The position numbers and the translations under genes are program-made. Under the pieces are notes generated by a model. It was not told the origin of the DNA, searched no databases, and was given only the letters and a program-made list of their open reading frames with translations. Shown piece after piece: positions 21,038 to 31,762 of a stretch of 64,000 bases of DNA. The stretch covers positions 62,001 to 126,000 of the forward strand of contig NADL03000703.1 in NCBI GenBank assembly GCA_002205965.3, in the 5' to 3' direction. Every line of letters starts with the position of its first letter. Within the stretch, counting starts at the first letter, position 1. The stretch comes from Kappaphycus alvarezii. Lineage: Eukaryota; Rhodophyta; Florideophyceae; Gigartinales; Solieriaceae.

Positions 21038-21553
21038 TGTGGGCTTTTAGGCGCACACAAGGCAATCGATGGTTGAACTGTTGGTTGATTCTTCCGTTAA
21101 ACAGGCCGGAGCTTCAGACCAGGGTTTATATAGAAAAAATACTCAACGACGACAATGGTAAATTGTAGGCAGACGATGCCAAATTCAAAGGTGTTCTAGA
21201 GGAACGGCCCTAAAGGCACGAAACTAAAAGGTTTTGAAGGTTCATGTAGAAACTATCGGGGAGATTGGCGGCAGTAAACATCATGGCAAAGTTCCATTGG
21301 TCCAATTGGCAAGAAGACATAAAGTAATTGCTGATTGGTGAGGTGGGAGAAGTTTCGAGAACCACGCGAGATCGCCACAATGGCGTCAAGAGATTGGCTC
21401 GGCACGGGGTTGTATGGGTCTTGTGTTTTACACCGGTGTCTGGGTACAGTGCACAAGTTGCACTGATGTCTTGGTACAGTGTAAATCTTGGTAACGGTTA
21501 CTGGCGGGATACTGTCAGTGTACTTTAGGGGATTTTGGGGCACAATCGTTACA
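21038..21553 (-). repeat. Chromovirus 3' LTR
   Basis: 516 bp. On the minus strand it begins TGTAACGATTGTGCC. It matches the right copy nearly base for base and lacks one base in the GGGGCACAATCG region. Confidence 0.95.
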
Positions 21554-21563
21554 TCACTCCCCC

Positions 21564-22834
21564 CTACGAAGAAGAATCGCCCCGATTCTTGTATCTGTAT
21601 AGCAGATCTTCCCAATGTTTGAGATCCTTCTCTGATAGCCACGAGTTCTCGTGGTGTGCATATCCTCTCCATTTAATGAGATATTTGTTTTTTCCCTTTT
21701 TTTCCTTGTGACTGAGAATGGTTTCGACGTCGTATTCTTCTTGTCCATCTTTAACCTGTATAGGTGGTGGCGGCGGAGTTTCTCGATCAAACTTATCTTC
21801 AAAGTACGGCTTGAGGAGACTAGGATGGAAAGCATTGTGAATTCCTCTATCGATCATTGGTTGGGAAAGAATTAAACGGTATATAACTCCGTTTATATCC
21901 TCAGATATTGCGAATGGCTCACAATACTTCGGGTTCAGTTTTCGAGATCCTGCACCGTCTTCAAGAGCTAGGTTTTTTGTGGACAACCAGACTTTGTCAC
22001 CAACTTTATAAGAAGAAGGTCTTCTTCTTCTGTTGACATACAAGGCAGTGGATTCATTTGATTTTTTATTTTGTTCTTGGGCTTTTTTCAGTGATTCTTG
22101 CATGTTTTTGAGGAACTTTGCTGCAGCAGGGTTGTCTGCGGAGAGTATGTACAAAGGGACAGTTCTAGGGTGGATTCAATAATTGAGGAAGAACGGAGAG
22201 AATTTTGTAGTGGCATTAATAGATGAGTTGTAAGCAACTTCGCAGTCTACCAAACAGTTGTCCCAATCCGACTTGTCGAAGCTAACAAAAGAACGAATAA
22301 TTTCTTCGATCTTTCTGTTCATAATCTCGGATTGTCCAACTGTTTGTGGGTGATACGCTAAAGAAGGGGATATCTTGTTACCCAGAAGGTGGAACAGACT
22401 CTTCCAAAACTTGCTCATAAAAATAAAATCCCTATCACAAATGATATTCGTCTGAATTCCGTGGTTTCTGTAGACATGATCCTTGAACAGCCTGGCAGTT
22501 GAAGAGGCATCTATTTTAGGCTTAGTTGGTATAATTCTGATCATCTTTGATAATCTGTCAACGACAGTTAAGATGCCATTGTTTCCTTTAGTTGACCTTG
22601 GAAGGGGTGTAATAAAGTCCATCGTTATGTGAGTCCATTTGGTTTTCGGTGGATCAAGAGGTTGTAAAAGACTTGCGGGTTTCTGATTGGATGATTTGTC
22701 TCTTTGGCAGTGGCAAGAACAAACATATCGAAGTACATCTGGGCGAAGGTTTTTCCAGTAAAACTTCGGTGATATTCTTTTGATTTTTTTTGAAATTTCC
22801 AGATGTCCAGTATTCGGAGTAGAATGGTAGTCAC
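21564..22834 (-). pseudogene. Chromovirus integrase with C-terminal chromodomain
   Basis: The catalytic core is in the 22622-22176 frame: MDFITPLPRSTKGNN (first Asp), NIICDRDFIFMSKFW (second Asp), AYHPQTVGQSEIMNRKIEE (Glu). The zinc-binding part upstream (22834-22625) is shifted out of frame. After a stop at 22176 the C-terminal part (22154-21564) has VGDKVWLSTKNL, typical of the integrase tail, and then a chromodomain, EEYDVETILSHKE then YLIKWRGYAHHENSWLSE, with its aromatic residues in place. Chromodomains direct integration to marked chromatin. The core and tail are well preserved; three frame breaks remain. Confidence 0.85.
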
Positions 22835-22885
22835 GTAATAACTTGACTTTAAATTTTCCTTCTGGTACGCAAATTTTTCCGTTCC

Positions 22886-24511
22886 TTAGTAAAAGCAGCC
22901 CTTTTTTTCGAAAGGTCCCTTTGGATCTTTGTATTGGGTTTTCAGGTTTTCATACATCCTGTAATCTTTCGCCAGATCTTCTAGCTCAAAATTTGCAAAA
23001 TAATGTGCAGATATATTGTTTGATTCTAGGTATTTCTTTGTTATCACTTCCTTAAGTAGTTCTCTGTTTCGATGGTTAGGTGAGGGATAATTCTGAGATT
23101 GTCTTGAAAGGGCATCATCAACGATGTTTGCTTTCCCAGAGATGGATATAATTCTGAAATCAAAGTTCGCTAATCTTTCCAACCACCTATCCTGTCTTTG
23201 GGGCAGATTTTCCTTGGTCTCGAGGTATCTTAAAGGGTAGTGACCAGAATGAACTGTGAAAAAGTTTCCGTGTAGGTATGCTCTCCACCATTGCAAGCAC
23301 TCTACAATGGCCAAGAGGTCTCTCTCATGAGCGGCATAATTTTGCTCAGCATCATTCAAAGTCCTAGACGCAAAGGAAACTACTTTTCTGGATTTTGGAT
23401 CCTTCTGTTCCAATACAGCTACAACTGCGTACTGAGAGGCGTCTGTAGTGACATTTATTGGAAGTTCAGAGTCAAAAGTTCTAAGGACTGGGGCACTGCA
23501 TAAAGATTTCTTCAGGGCCTGGAATGATTCGTCCTGAGTATCTGTCCACAGAAATGAAACGTTCTTCGTCAGCTCTGTAAGAGGTTTAGCAACCAATGAG
23601 CATCCTCTTATGAATCTTCTGTAATAGTTGACGAGTCCTAAGAATGACTGAAGCTGTTGCTTATTCTTTGGTGAGGGTCATGCCATGACTGCCTTTATCT
23701 TGTTGGGGTCAACATAACTTCCTTCTTGACAGATTACATGTCCAAGATACTCGACTTCTTTAACACCAGAGACAGATTTTGACAATTTTGCCAACAGATT
23801 CTCCTTGCTAAGAATCTCTAGTACTAAATCAATGCGTTCTAAATGTTCTTTCCATGTATTACTGAAGATAAGAATGTCATCTAAATAAACGATAACGACT
23901 ACATTCAGGACAACTTTGAATATGTCGTTCATGAGATTCATAAAAATTGTTGGTGCGTTGGTCAATCCAAAAGGTAGTACGAGAAATTCAAAATGTCCGT
24001 ATCTGGTTCGAAACGCTGTGAGAGGGATTGAAAAGTCCTCCAGTCTGATCTGATGGTAACCCATCCTTAGATCTATTTTTGAGAAGTACCGGGCTTCTTT
24101 GAGTCGATCAAAGATATCATCGATGCGCGGCAGGGGGTAGCTTTTTTTTACAGTAAGCCGATTAAGTGCTCTGTAATCCACACACACCCGCAAACAGCTG
24201 TCCTTTTTCGTTACAAAGAGTATTGGCGCTCCCCAGGGGCTTTTGCTTGGTCTATTAAATTCACTCTCTAGTAGATCATCTAGTTGTTTGCGAAGATCCA
24301 CCATATCTTTTCCTGAAAGTCTGTAGAGACTCTTTTTCTGTGGCTTAGCATCTTTTTCCAATTCGATCTTGAAATCATACTTTCGCTTCGGAGGAAGGCC
24401 CTTCGGAAGTTTTCCCGGGAGAATGTCTGTATACTTTTTCATTACACCTTGAATATCTTTTGGGTAAGAATCTGGAACATCTGGTTTTGAGTCTACTGGT
24501 CGGAATAGCAC
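22886..24511 (-). pseudogene. Chromovirus reverse transcriptase and RNase H
   Basis: RT occupies 24511-23678: LRVCVDYRALNRLTVKKSY, YFSKIDLRMGYHQIRLED (first Asp), LPFGLTNAPTIFMNLMND and VYLDDILIF. After a stop at 23678 and a short gap the RNase H frame 23596-22886 reads INVTTDASQYAVVAVLEQ, SFASRTLNDAEQNYAAHE, TVHSGHYPLRYL and DDALSRQ. The usual TDHKSLxYL segment reads VHSGHYPLRYL, so one acidic residue of RNase H is altered. The domain order and nearly all other motifs are intact. Confidence 0.85.
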
Positions 24512-24630
24512 AGCATAAGTGCTACATTTTTCTCCAAGTCGGTAAGTACTGAATTTGCAGAAACGAAAGGGTGATTCTCCATTTCATTGGCAGTGACAGA
24601 GTAATTTTCATACTTGTAATTGAAAGAAAC

Positions 24631-24945
24631 TTAATTGCTTGAAGAGTCGATAATTGCTCTATGGGTTCCACACCATTCCTTTTCTAGGATTTCATCATAT
24701 CTCTTGAGGAGGCTCACGGCGAAGTACAGTGGTTCTGTGTAGTTCTTTATTTGGACGATTGCCGGAAGGGTTGTTTCTCTCAACTTCTGGTTAACAGCGT
24801 TCGCCATTTCGGCAAGCTCTGCCGATTCTCTCGTTTGAATCTTATGGTAATCGCAGAACAATTCACTGAGGAAATTGATCTCACCACCTGGTTCCATTAG
24901 AACTTTTGCTGATCCATTGGAAATGACTCCTTTAACAATAAGAAG
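24631..24945 (-). pseudogene. Chromovirus protease with non-canonical active site
   Basis: The segment SNGSAKVLMEPGGEINFLSE occupies the place of the retropepsin active site, where relatives read IDSGAEINFIS. Here Asp-Ser-Gly-Ala has become Glu-Pro-Gly-Gly, so the protease should be inactive. The rest (to 24631) is open. Confidence 0.6.
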
Positions 24946-24957
24946 TCCTCTATGATT

Positions 24958-25994
24958 TCATTGGAAAGTTGGGGTTGGTGTTCCCCTGAATGCTTCCTGG
25001 GATCTTATTGTTGAAACAATAAGATTTCTGTCATACAGAACTGAGTGAGGACCTTCGGTCTGTTCCTTCGGGATTTTCGGTAGTTTTTTTGCTATGTGCC
25101 CTCTCTGTCTACATCTCAAGCAGAGGCCTTCACGCATGCTTCTGTCACGTTCGGCTTGATCCAATTTCGGTAAATTAACATTTGAGGACTCTGCACTCGG
25201 TTTCATTTCAATGTTCCCAATTTACATGGGCACGGGGCACTATTTCCAGTACTAAAACTTCCTTTCAGCGACTTTTTACTCGATTTTTTGTTACCTAACG
25301 GCCCTGAACGCCTTTAAGCAGCCTCAATTCTTTCCGCATCTGCCATTAAATCGGAAAGCTTAGAGAATGTTTTCGTGCATAAGGCTTTCCAAATGTACGG
25401 TTTCAGGCCGCGTGAGTAGCGATCAATCTGATCTTCGACTCCTATGTCTGGTCTATCTAACAATATTTTGTTAAAATCTTCATTGAATGCAGAAACGTCT
25501 TTAACTTGTTTCCAGCGAGCCAGCTTGTCTCGGGCGATTTTTTCCTTGTTCAACGTCTCGAAGCGATTGAAAAGGGCAGTTTTCAGTTCCTTCCGTGTTT
25601 GAATCTCCTGCCCCGTGGCGCTCTTGGAATGGACCATCCACCACTCATGGGCATTTCCAGAGAGATAACTTAATGCAATGTTCATGGTAGCCTGCCCATC
25701 TTTTTCACCAAGATAATTCTGCATCTGCACACACCAGCTCCCGGCAGACCCTTTTCCGCTGAATCACCCCGGTTTATTCTTCTTAGGGGCGTCCTTAGTT
25801 TCGTTTTGACCCTTTGAGCTATCGGGATTGATCCTGACGAGAGACAGCTCATTCTCGAGAGCTACTACCTTGCGAGCAGCGTTATTGAGCTGGTTCTGTT
25901 GTGCGGAGATATGGTTATGAGCCCCTGACAGCTGGCGTTGAAGTTCGCTTACAGCTTGTGCCAGAGACTCTACGGTAATGCCCGAAGTTTCCAT
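24958..25994 (-). pseudogene. Chromovirus gag in three pieces
   Basis: The N-terminal piece 25994-25764 (METSGITVESLAQAVSELQ) is a predicted coiled coil. The capsid piece 25730-25314 contains ALSYLSGNAHEWW and FNRFETLNKEKIARDKL, the usual gag retrotransposon domain. The nucleocapsid piece 25206-24958 has GLCLRCRQRGHIAKKLP, a CX2CX4HX4C knuckle whose last Cys reads Leu. Frame changes separate the pieces. The start ATG at 25994 follows a long leader of about 760 bases. Confidence 0.75.
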
Positions 25995-26086
25995 TGTCTT
26001 TTCTGATTCGTCGAAAGAGTCACACGTGTGGTTTTGGTTTTTTCCCTTTAAATAAATTTTTCCAATTTGATCAGTAAAAATCGGTC

Positions 26087-26159
26087 TGCATGGTGGCCGA
26101 GTTGGCTAGACCAGCAAAACACCAGTGAGAGGTCTCGAGTTCGAATCCCAGTCGATAAC
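26087..26159 (+). other. tRNA-like sequence with Pol III A and B boxes inside the chromovirus leader
   Basis: TGGCCGAGTTGG (26094) fits an A box and GTTCGAATCC (26139) fits a B box at exactly tRNA spacing. The acceptor arms do not pair and the T-stem has two mismatches, so it is not a working tRNA. It is antisense to the element and may be a tRNA-derived SINE head or an old tRNA copy. Confidence 0.45.
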
Positions 26160-26296
26160 TTGGGAAAGTTGGTATTCTCTGACGTAAGGGTTTGACGTCA
26201 GTCACGTCGGGTGTGCTATAGTAGCCCTCCTTCCGATTCTTTACGAAACGGTTGCTTTCCTGTCTAGAACCTGGCGGCGATACGGACTTACAAGTC

Positions 26297-26587
26297 CTAC
26301 TGCAAGGAACTGAGGAACACGAGCTCGTAAGGTAGCCACAGCGAGAGGTTGAACACAGCACAAACGAAGTCAGTTCCAGTCAGTATCGGTGGTAGAGCTA
26401 GAGCTGGTATGGCCGGGGTAAGTCTGAAAGCGGAGATCTGTGCGGTCTTCGGTTCTTCGACAAAAACCCTTGTGGGTGTCTTGGGCTCCCTTACAAACTT
26501 GAAAGTAACCACGTCCTGACAATTCTCCTCGAAGAAAGCCTGTACGTCCTTGGAGTCGTACTCAACCGGCGACGAGGGGCGGTCCAT
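26297..26587 (-). CDS. Small leader ORF upstream of chromovirus gag (uncertain)
   Basis: An ATG at 26587 opens about 96 codons (MDRPSSPVEYDSKDVQAFF, then FVREPKTPTRVFVEEPKTA). It lies between the 5' LTR and gag on the element's coding strand. I do not recognise it. It could be a remnant of an N-terminal gag extension or chance; only its position and length support it. Confidence 0.25.
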   Translation of the reverse strand: MDRPSSPVEYDSKDVQAFFEENCQDVVTFKFVREPKTPTRVFVEEPKTAQISAFRLTPAIPALALPPILTGTDFVCAVFNLSLWLPYELVFLSSLQ

Positions 26588-26756
26588 GTAAGTCTTTTTT
26601 TCGGCACTGATCGTTTTCCAAAGGATCAGAGTAAAAAACAAAAATGTTAGTCTTTGCTTGCAATCAGACAGAAAGGCAAATCTAATAGAGATATTAACTT
26701 ACTGTCTGATTGGAAGATCTCGCGGTACTGACAAACGTTTTGGCGATGCTACTAGA

Positions 26757-27273
26757 TGTCTGGTTTTAGGCGCACACAAGGCAATCGATGGTTGAACAGT
26801 TGGTTGATTCTTCCGGTAAACAGGCCGGAGCTTCAGACCAGGGTTTATATAGAAAAAATACTCAACGACGACAATGGTAAATTGTAGGCAGACGATGCCA
26901 AATTCAAAGGTGTTCTAGAGGAACGGCCCTAAAGGCACGAAACTAAAAGGTTTTGAAGGTTCATGTAGAAACTATCGGGGAGATTGGCGGCAGTAAACAT
27001 CATGGCAAAGTTCCATTGGTCCAATTGGCAAGAAGACATAAAGTAATTGCTGATTGGTGAGGTGGGAGAAGTTTCGAGAACCACGCGAGATCGCCACAAT
27101 GGCGTCAAGAGATTGGCTCGGCACGGGGTTGTATGGGTCTTGTGTTTTACACCGGTGTCTGGGTACAGTGCACAAGTTGCACTGATGTCTTGGTACAGTG
27201 TAAATCTTGGTAACGGTTACTGGCGGGATACTGTCAGTGTACTTTAGGGGATTTTGTGGGCACAATCGTTACA
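26757..27273 (-). repeat. Chromovirus 5' LTR
   Basis: 517 bp. On the minus strand the sequence following it (from 26756 leftwards) reads TCTAGTAGCATCGCC, which does not resemble the usual TGG-initial primer-binding site. Confidence 0.95.
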
Positions 27274-27278
27274 CTATA

Positions 27279-27509
27279 TAACAGACACCCGAGGGGCTGT
27301 GGCTGAGATTCGTCGGTACAGTAGTGTACAGTAAGCATTTTAAGGTCGAGTACAGTAGTGTACAGTAAGCACACTACTGTACTCGACCTTAAAAAATGAT
27401 TAAAACTACTAGGTAAAAAAAATAGAAAGTACAGTACGTTACCCTAAAAAATCGCCATAGATATTACTAGAAACACATAAAAACCACCTTCCAGCCACTG
27501 CCATAAACA
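27279..27509 (-). repeat. 290-bp repeat, copy C, right part
   Basis: This continues copy C after the chromovirus. It ends CTGCCATAAACA, the same outer end as copy B. It carries an internal duplication of TACAGTAGTGTACAGTAAGC near 27315-27375 that copies A and B lack. Confidence 0.85.
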
Positions 27510-30050
27510 GGAATCCTGACAGGACTGCCTCCCACGAGTCTCAATATCCCTAAACTGCAGATTCATACGTGCCTTACGCCTCTGCCTGTACCTCTCCTGA
27601 ATGCGACCCACTTCAGGACCTGGCTTGCGCTTATTTCGTGGACGAGATTGCGCATACATTGAAACCAACTATTATGGTCAGAGCGCAACCGGTGCCAACG
27701 GGCATGAAGATTTACAAGGCCCATACAAAGCTTAAAATAATAGTCATAAATCTTTTCTACCCACTTCTATTTCCCGCCTACAACGTTCCAGAGACCTCCG
27801 AGCCGTCCAAAAAATTTCAACAATAATCCGGTCGCTAGAAATCCTGAGATTACTATTCCCATCAGCTCTCGATAGATTCCAGTCACGTGGGTTTTTCTTA
27901 GGAATAATTGCCCTGCAAATCTACGCTGCTCCAGTGTAACCCTTTTCCATAAATATGGCCCACATATTTGGTGCTGAGTGGCCAATTCTCCTTGGTCAGG
28001 AGATTCATAATCTCCTGATTCTTTTTGAGTTCCAAAGAATGAAACTCGAGATTTTCTTGGAAATTTTTTAAATCAGAAACCGACCCTGAATAGTGTAGCA
28101 ATCAACTAATCGCAAGTCCGTTGGGAAGCACAGATGCCTCAACTTTATACCCATACAGTTTATGCTTTCTACTGAAGTACTTCTTACCTTCCTGTACGTT
28201 TCCGCTGGACTGTATGACTGCTGAAAAGTCACGTCAGTTGCATAACGAGCGAATGAAAAGGACTGAAATTTCTTCTCTTCTAAAAGTAATTTTTGCATAG
28301 AATAAAGCGCACCAATAGCTGTGACTGCAGCTTCAAAAAAAATGTCCGAAATTAAAAATACAATCATATTCAAAAATGCTTCAAACGAAGGTCCTTTTTT
28401 CCGAAATATTACAGCTATCTAGTCCCATTGACCACCATGTGGTGCAACGTCCAACGACGGACGAGGGAAAACCCACCAGGGCGTTCGTGACCCTCTTTCC
28501 CTTGACAGCAGCGGGCAGCTGCGGTAGCTCAACGCCTAACGAAGTCGGGTGGTAGAGGCTGTCGGTAGCCACGCGGTGCTCGATGCACTTCGAGCAGGGT
28601 TGTAAGGCCTATTCCAACGTGGCTGCCGGAAAGAAAGTAGTGACGATGCTACGGGAAGGGATAAGGGATGCACGGCGTGTTCAGGTAAAAGGGACCCAAG
28701 CCAGATGCTTACGAAGTATACAGAGAGCGGAGGAGCTCAGAGAGGTTGCTACTACACTGGTGGTCGAAACACCGGGACTTGGTTATCTTTACATGTCTAT
28801 GGTAGACAGGGGCTATATACAGCCAGTTCCTACTAACGGAGCTGGATCTAAAGTGAACATTACACTAGAGCTAATCTAACTAGATCATATCCTGACACTG
28901 ACTGTCATGCGCCACGAGGACCACAGACAACGAGTGTCATGCAAAAAGTAACTACTAAATCTAAACGTGTACGACACGTGGTACCATGCGGGCACACGTG
29001 ACAATCGATGTCACCACACTATTAGTGCTGGCCCAGTGTGGCTTAGCCTAGTGCACGATGCACACGTGGATAGTCTGTGCACGTTGCACTACATATCCCC
29101 CTTCTGAGCGGGCACCGTTTGCGGAGAAGGTCAAGCCCACGGCGGTCGCACCACGCACCCATACCCTCAACTTCATCGTGAAGTAATGCGCATTGATGCG
29201 CTTAGGTATTGCTGTTCTTCTTCAGCCATCTCCGATCGTGCCCGATGCACGCGCTTTCTTCTCCCGACATCGTGTCACTTCCACTTGTTCACGCGACCAC
29301 CGGGGTCGATGATCGACATCACCCTCGACAAAATTGTCGCAACCTGGTTGAACTCGATGTTCTCGGCGCGATCGTCGCGATCGCGTACTTTTGCACGTTG
29401 CACCTTCGGTGATGCGTCGTTGTGACATCGAGTCATTGCCGACCCAACCCCCATCAACGGGTCCATTCCCCCAGGCCCGCGAAAGCCTTGCTTCGATTCC
29501 GCCACTCCGGACAGGATGTCCGTTTGTACCGGCGTGGTTGTGATGTTCCCCTTGAGCATCGGGCTCGGGTTGCCACAACAATAGTGCACGAGGCACAAGT
29601 TAGAGGCGATAGCCTATAATTCCAGGTGCATCGCAGCACCTTGTTAGATGTTAGAGACTGGTGTATCGCCACACCTTTGGTAAACTTGACTTTGACCTTG
29701 ACGGTCATGTTGCCTTGCTACCTTTGTTAAGTCGTCACCATCGCGGTAAATTGTTAAGTTGTGTCGTACAACGAGAATGACCATCGATGATCAGAGTGCA
29801 GGGACATTACGTGTCTGGAATTCAGACGCCACGTTGCGTCGCACCGGTAGGCTTGCATTGGCTGCAGCCGTACCCAGTCCAACACTGTAGGTTGAGCGAG
29901 TTTCAGGCCTCTATTTGCGGGTACGGATGCAGATAATTTTTCACCACCGTGGTGTACGTTACCTACGACGGTAATTGAAGCACGGTAATTTCCACCTTTC
30001 AATTCACAACTCGACCGCGGTGGTCTGGAATTTCCGCGTATAGGGTGCGC
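27510..30050. other. Repeat debris without a recognisable gene
   Basis: Short open frames exist on both strands: minus 28373-28068, with FFEAAVTAIGALYSMQKLLL; minus 28101-27898; plus 28583-28879, with GKKVVTMLREGIRDARRVQ. None shows a domain I know, and none is long enough to stand alone. The composition changes at about 28900 from AT-rich to a CpG-rich, CACGTG-containing stretch, which suggests a different element begins there. Confidence 0.4.
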
Positions 30051-30538
30051 GTTGCAAAGTCGTGGCGTCCGATCGCCCTATTACATCGAACATCGTGTTC
30101 GCGCCGGCCCGACGCCGGATATCACAAGCGCTCGATCTCCGACAGTCGTTGTCGTGGGTGATCACAAAGTGGCAAACGGTGCCCAAGACACAACATCCCA
30201 ACCGAAATCGATTTCGGATAAAATTCAAACCGAGTGTTCGCTCTCCGTCATTTCCCCCACCATCTCTTCTCCTTGCCCAGACTCGATGTTTACGAATCCC
30301 TCTCGAACCCCTCGCACTTCTCGTCCTCCAGCTACGTCGGCTGCGTCACCCACCATGGCTCATCGTCAGCCGGACTCATCTCAACCTGCGCCGGTTGCGC
30401 CCGCGGCATCGACGCCCCTTCCTTCCAATCATCCGGCCCACAGCTCGGGAGTTTAAACGGGAATAGTTACGATCTCGATACATACGCCTCCCGAGGTGGT
30501 GGTCTCGGTACGAAGTCCCCGTCGGACTGTGGGCAATT

Positions 30539-31762
30539 TTGGGCCCGGTGTACACGTACTTTGGACTCGTGCTCCAAGATTCCCAACATGGGCTGTGGAC
30601 ATTGTTCCTCACCGAATGGTGTTGTCAAGTTGCAGCATCGATGCTGTGGGAGACCTTCGACTCAGGCAAGCTGTGGTACCTTCCGTCGGACCTGCGCTTC
30701 GAGATGCGCAAACTCGATCTCTCCGGGATCCTCGATGATCAGGATGGTCATTCACGCGTGACCCGGTGTCTCGATCTTATCGATGAGATTGACTGGAGTC
30801 TGGTGCCGAGCTACCAAGTGTCCCGTAAGCGAGGGAGGTCGTCGAACTACTCTATGGGGCGTAACTGGGCGCAAGGAGGCGATTTTGTGTGGTTCAACCC
30901 CGACACACAGGAGTGTTGCTCTAAACCTGTAGCGTTGCAGGTGACTTTGGGCAAGGCGCCTCGTGCTCCCCTTCCATCGACGGAAACGTTCGCCTTTTTG
31001 AAACCCAAGGAGGGAACCGATTCTCCGGATGGACAAGTGCAAGGTGCACCGACAGCCCAGATTGAAAGCACCATCTCCGATCCCGTTGATCAAGATGAGA
31101 TCACACCAGTGATAATGGACCAAGATGTCCGGGAAGTTGATTCCAGGCCAACGCTACGTGAGCAGACTGGGACTGATCGCGAGGGATCACGACCTCCGTC
31201 TACAGCTCGTCCACCATTGCCACCGCGGCAGAAGGTAACTTCACCCCTCAGCGGCCTCGTATCCGCTCCGCGCCACGCCCGAAGGCAACTGGGGTCACGA
31301 AAGGGTTATCTGTACGCCCGGCTATTCGCAAGCCGTCTCGTGGCAGTCGCGAGCCAAGTCCTTCTTCCGGAGCGGCGTTGCTCCTTGGCTTGGCGTCGAA
31401 CTCGGGATGAGCCAGATGCTCCGGCTCCATCCAAACCTACGACGGTTAGTCCTCCCATTGTTCCGACGATAGAACCCGACTCCGTTGAACCTGCATCGAG
31501 GCAGAAGTCCTCCACGGAGTTAACTTCTCCAGTTCCGATGCAGCTCGCTCCTCCCGGTCAACGCCCGTCGGCGGTGGATGGACAAGGGGCTTCGTTACCC
31601 ACGCGAGAGTCTCGTCTAGGAATCCTCTACCGCTGCATGCTGCACGCCCGTGGCATCGATGCCAATTGGTTGGCCGACTTGCCTCTCGAGGATCTGCGGA
31701 ACCGGTCCCAACTCGCCGCGAGTTTGCCGCCTGAGGCGTCCATCTCCTGGCCTTCTGCTTAG
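30539..31762 (+). CDS. Long ORF of unknown function, probably retroelement-derived
   Basis: This is the longest uninterrupted frame between 28 and 38 kb (about 400 codons; the first ATG in frame is at 30638, MLWETFDSGKLWYLP). I cannot assign a family. The N-terminal third is rich in Trp/Tyr and hydrophobic residues (WETFDSGKLWYLPSDLRF). The rest is Pro/Ser/Thr/Arg-rich and probably disordered, ending with a short helical-looking segment (ANWLADLPLEDLRNRSQL). Pro/Ser-rich frames upstream (30052-30456, 30062-30466) overlap each other in different frames. With copia RNase H on the same strand 2 kb downstream, gag or a gag-like protein is possible, but I see no zinc knuckle. Confidence 0.3.
   Translation: MGPVYTYFGLVLQDSQHGLWTLFLTEWCCQVAASMLWETFDSGKLWYLPSDLRFEMRKLDLSGILDDQDGHSRVTRCLDLIDEIDWSLVPSYQVSRKRGRSSNYSMGRNWAQGGDFVWFNPDTQECCSKPVALQVTLGKAPRAPLPSTETFAFLKPKEGTDSPDGQVQGAPTAQIESTISDPVDQDEITPVIMDQDVREVDSRPTLREQTGTDREGSRPPSTARPPLPPRQKVTSPLSGLVSAPRHARRQLGSRKGYLYARLFASRLVAVASQVLLPERRCSLAWRRTRDEPDAPAPSKPTTVSPPIVPTIEPDSVEPASRQKSSTELTSPVPMQLAPPGQRPSAVDGQGASLPTRESRLGILYRCMLHARGIDANWLADLPLEDLRNRSQLAASLPPEASISWPSA

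Larger units (their letters stand above)
21038..27273 (-). mobile_element. Ty3/gypsy chromovirus with CTATA target duplication, nested in repeat copy C
   Basis: The LTRs are 21038-21553 and 26757-27273 (516 and 517 bp). Both start TGT and end ACA on the plus strand and differ at only a few positions, mostly at the extreme left. CTATA occurs at 21033-21037 and again at 27274-27278, which is the target duplication. Removing the element rejoins a continuous 290-bp repeat (copy C). On the minus strand the order is leader, gag, protease, RT, RNase H, integrase and a C-terminal chromodomain. The polypurine tract AGGGGGGAGTGA (minus strand, 21554-21565) touches the 3' LTR. This is the youngest or second youngest insertion in the window. 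Confidence 0.95.

Noticed and set aside
26087-26159. Functional tRNA-Leu/Ser gene
   Set aside because: The acceptor stem does not pair and the T-stem has mismatches; only the A and B boxes remain.
21033-27278. A retrovirus with an envelope gene
   Set aside because: No envelope-like ORF lies between integrase and the 3' LTR; the integrase ends in a chromodomain right next to the LTR.
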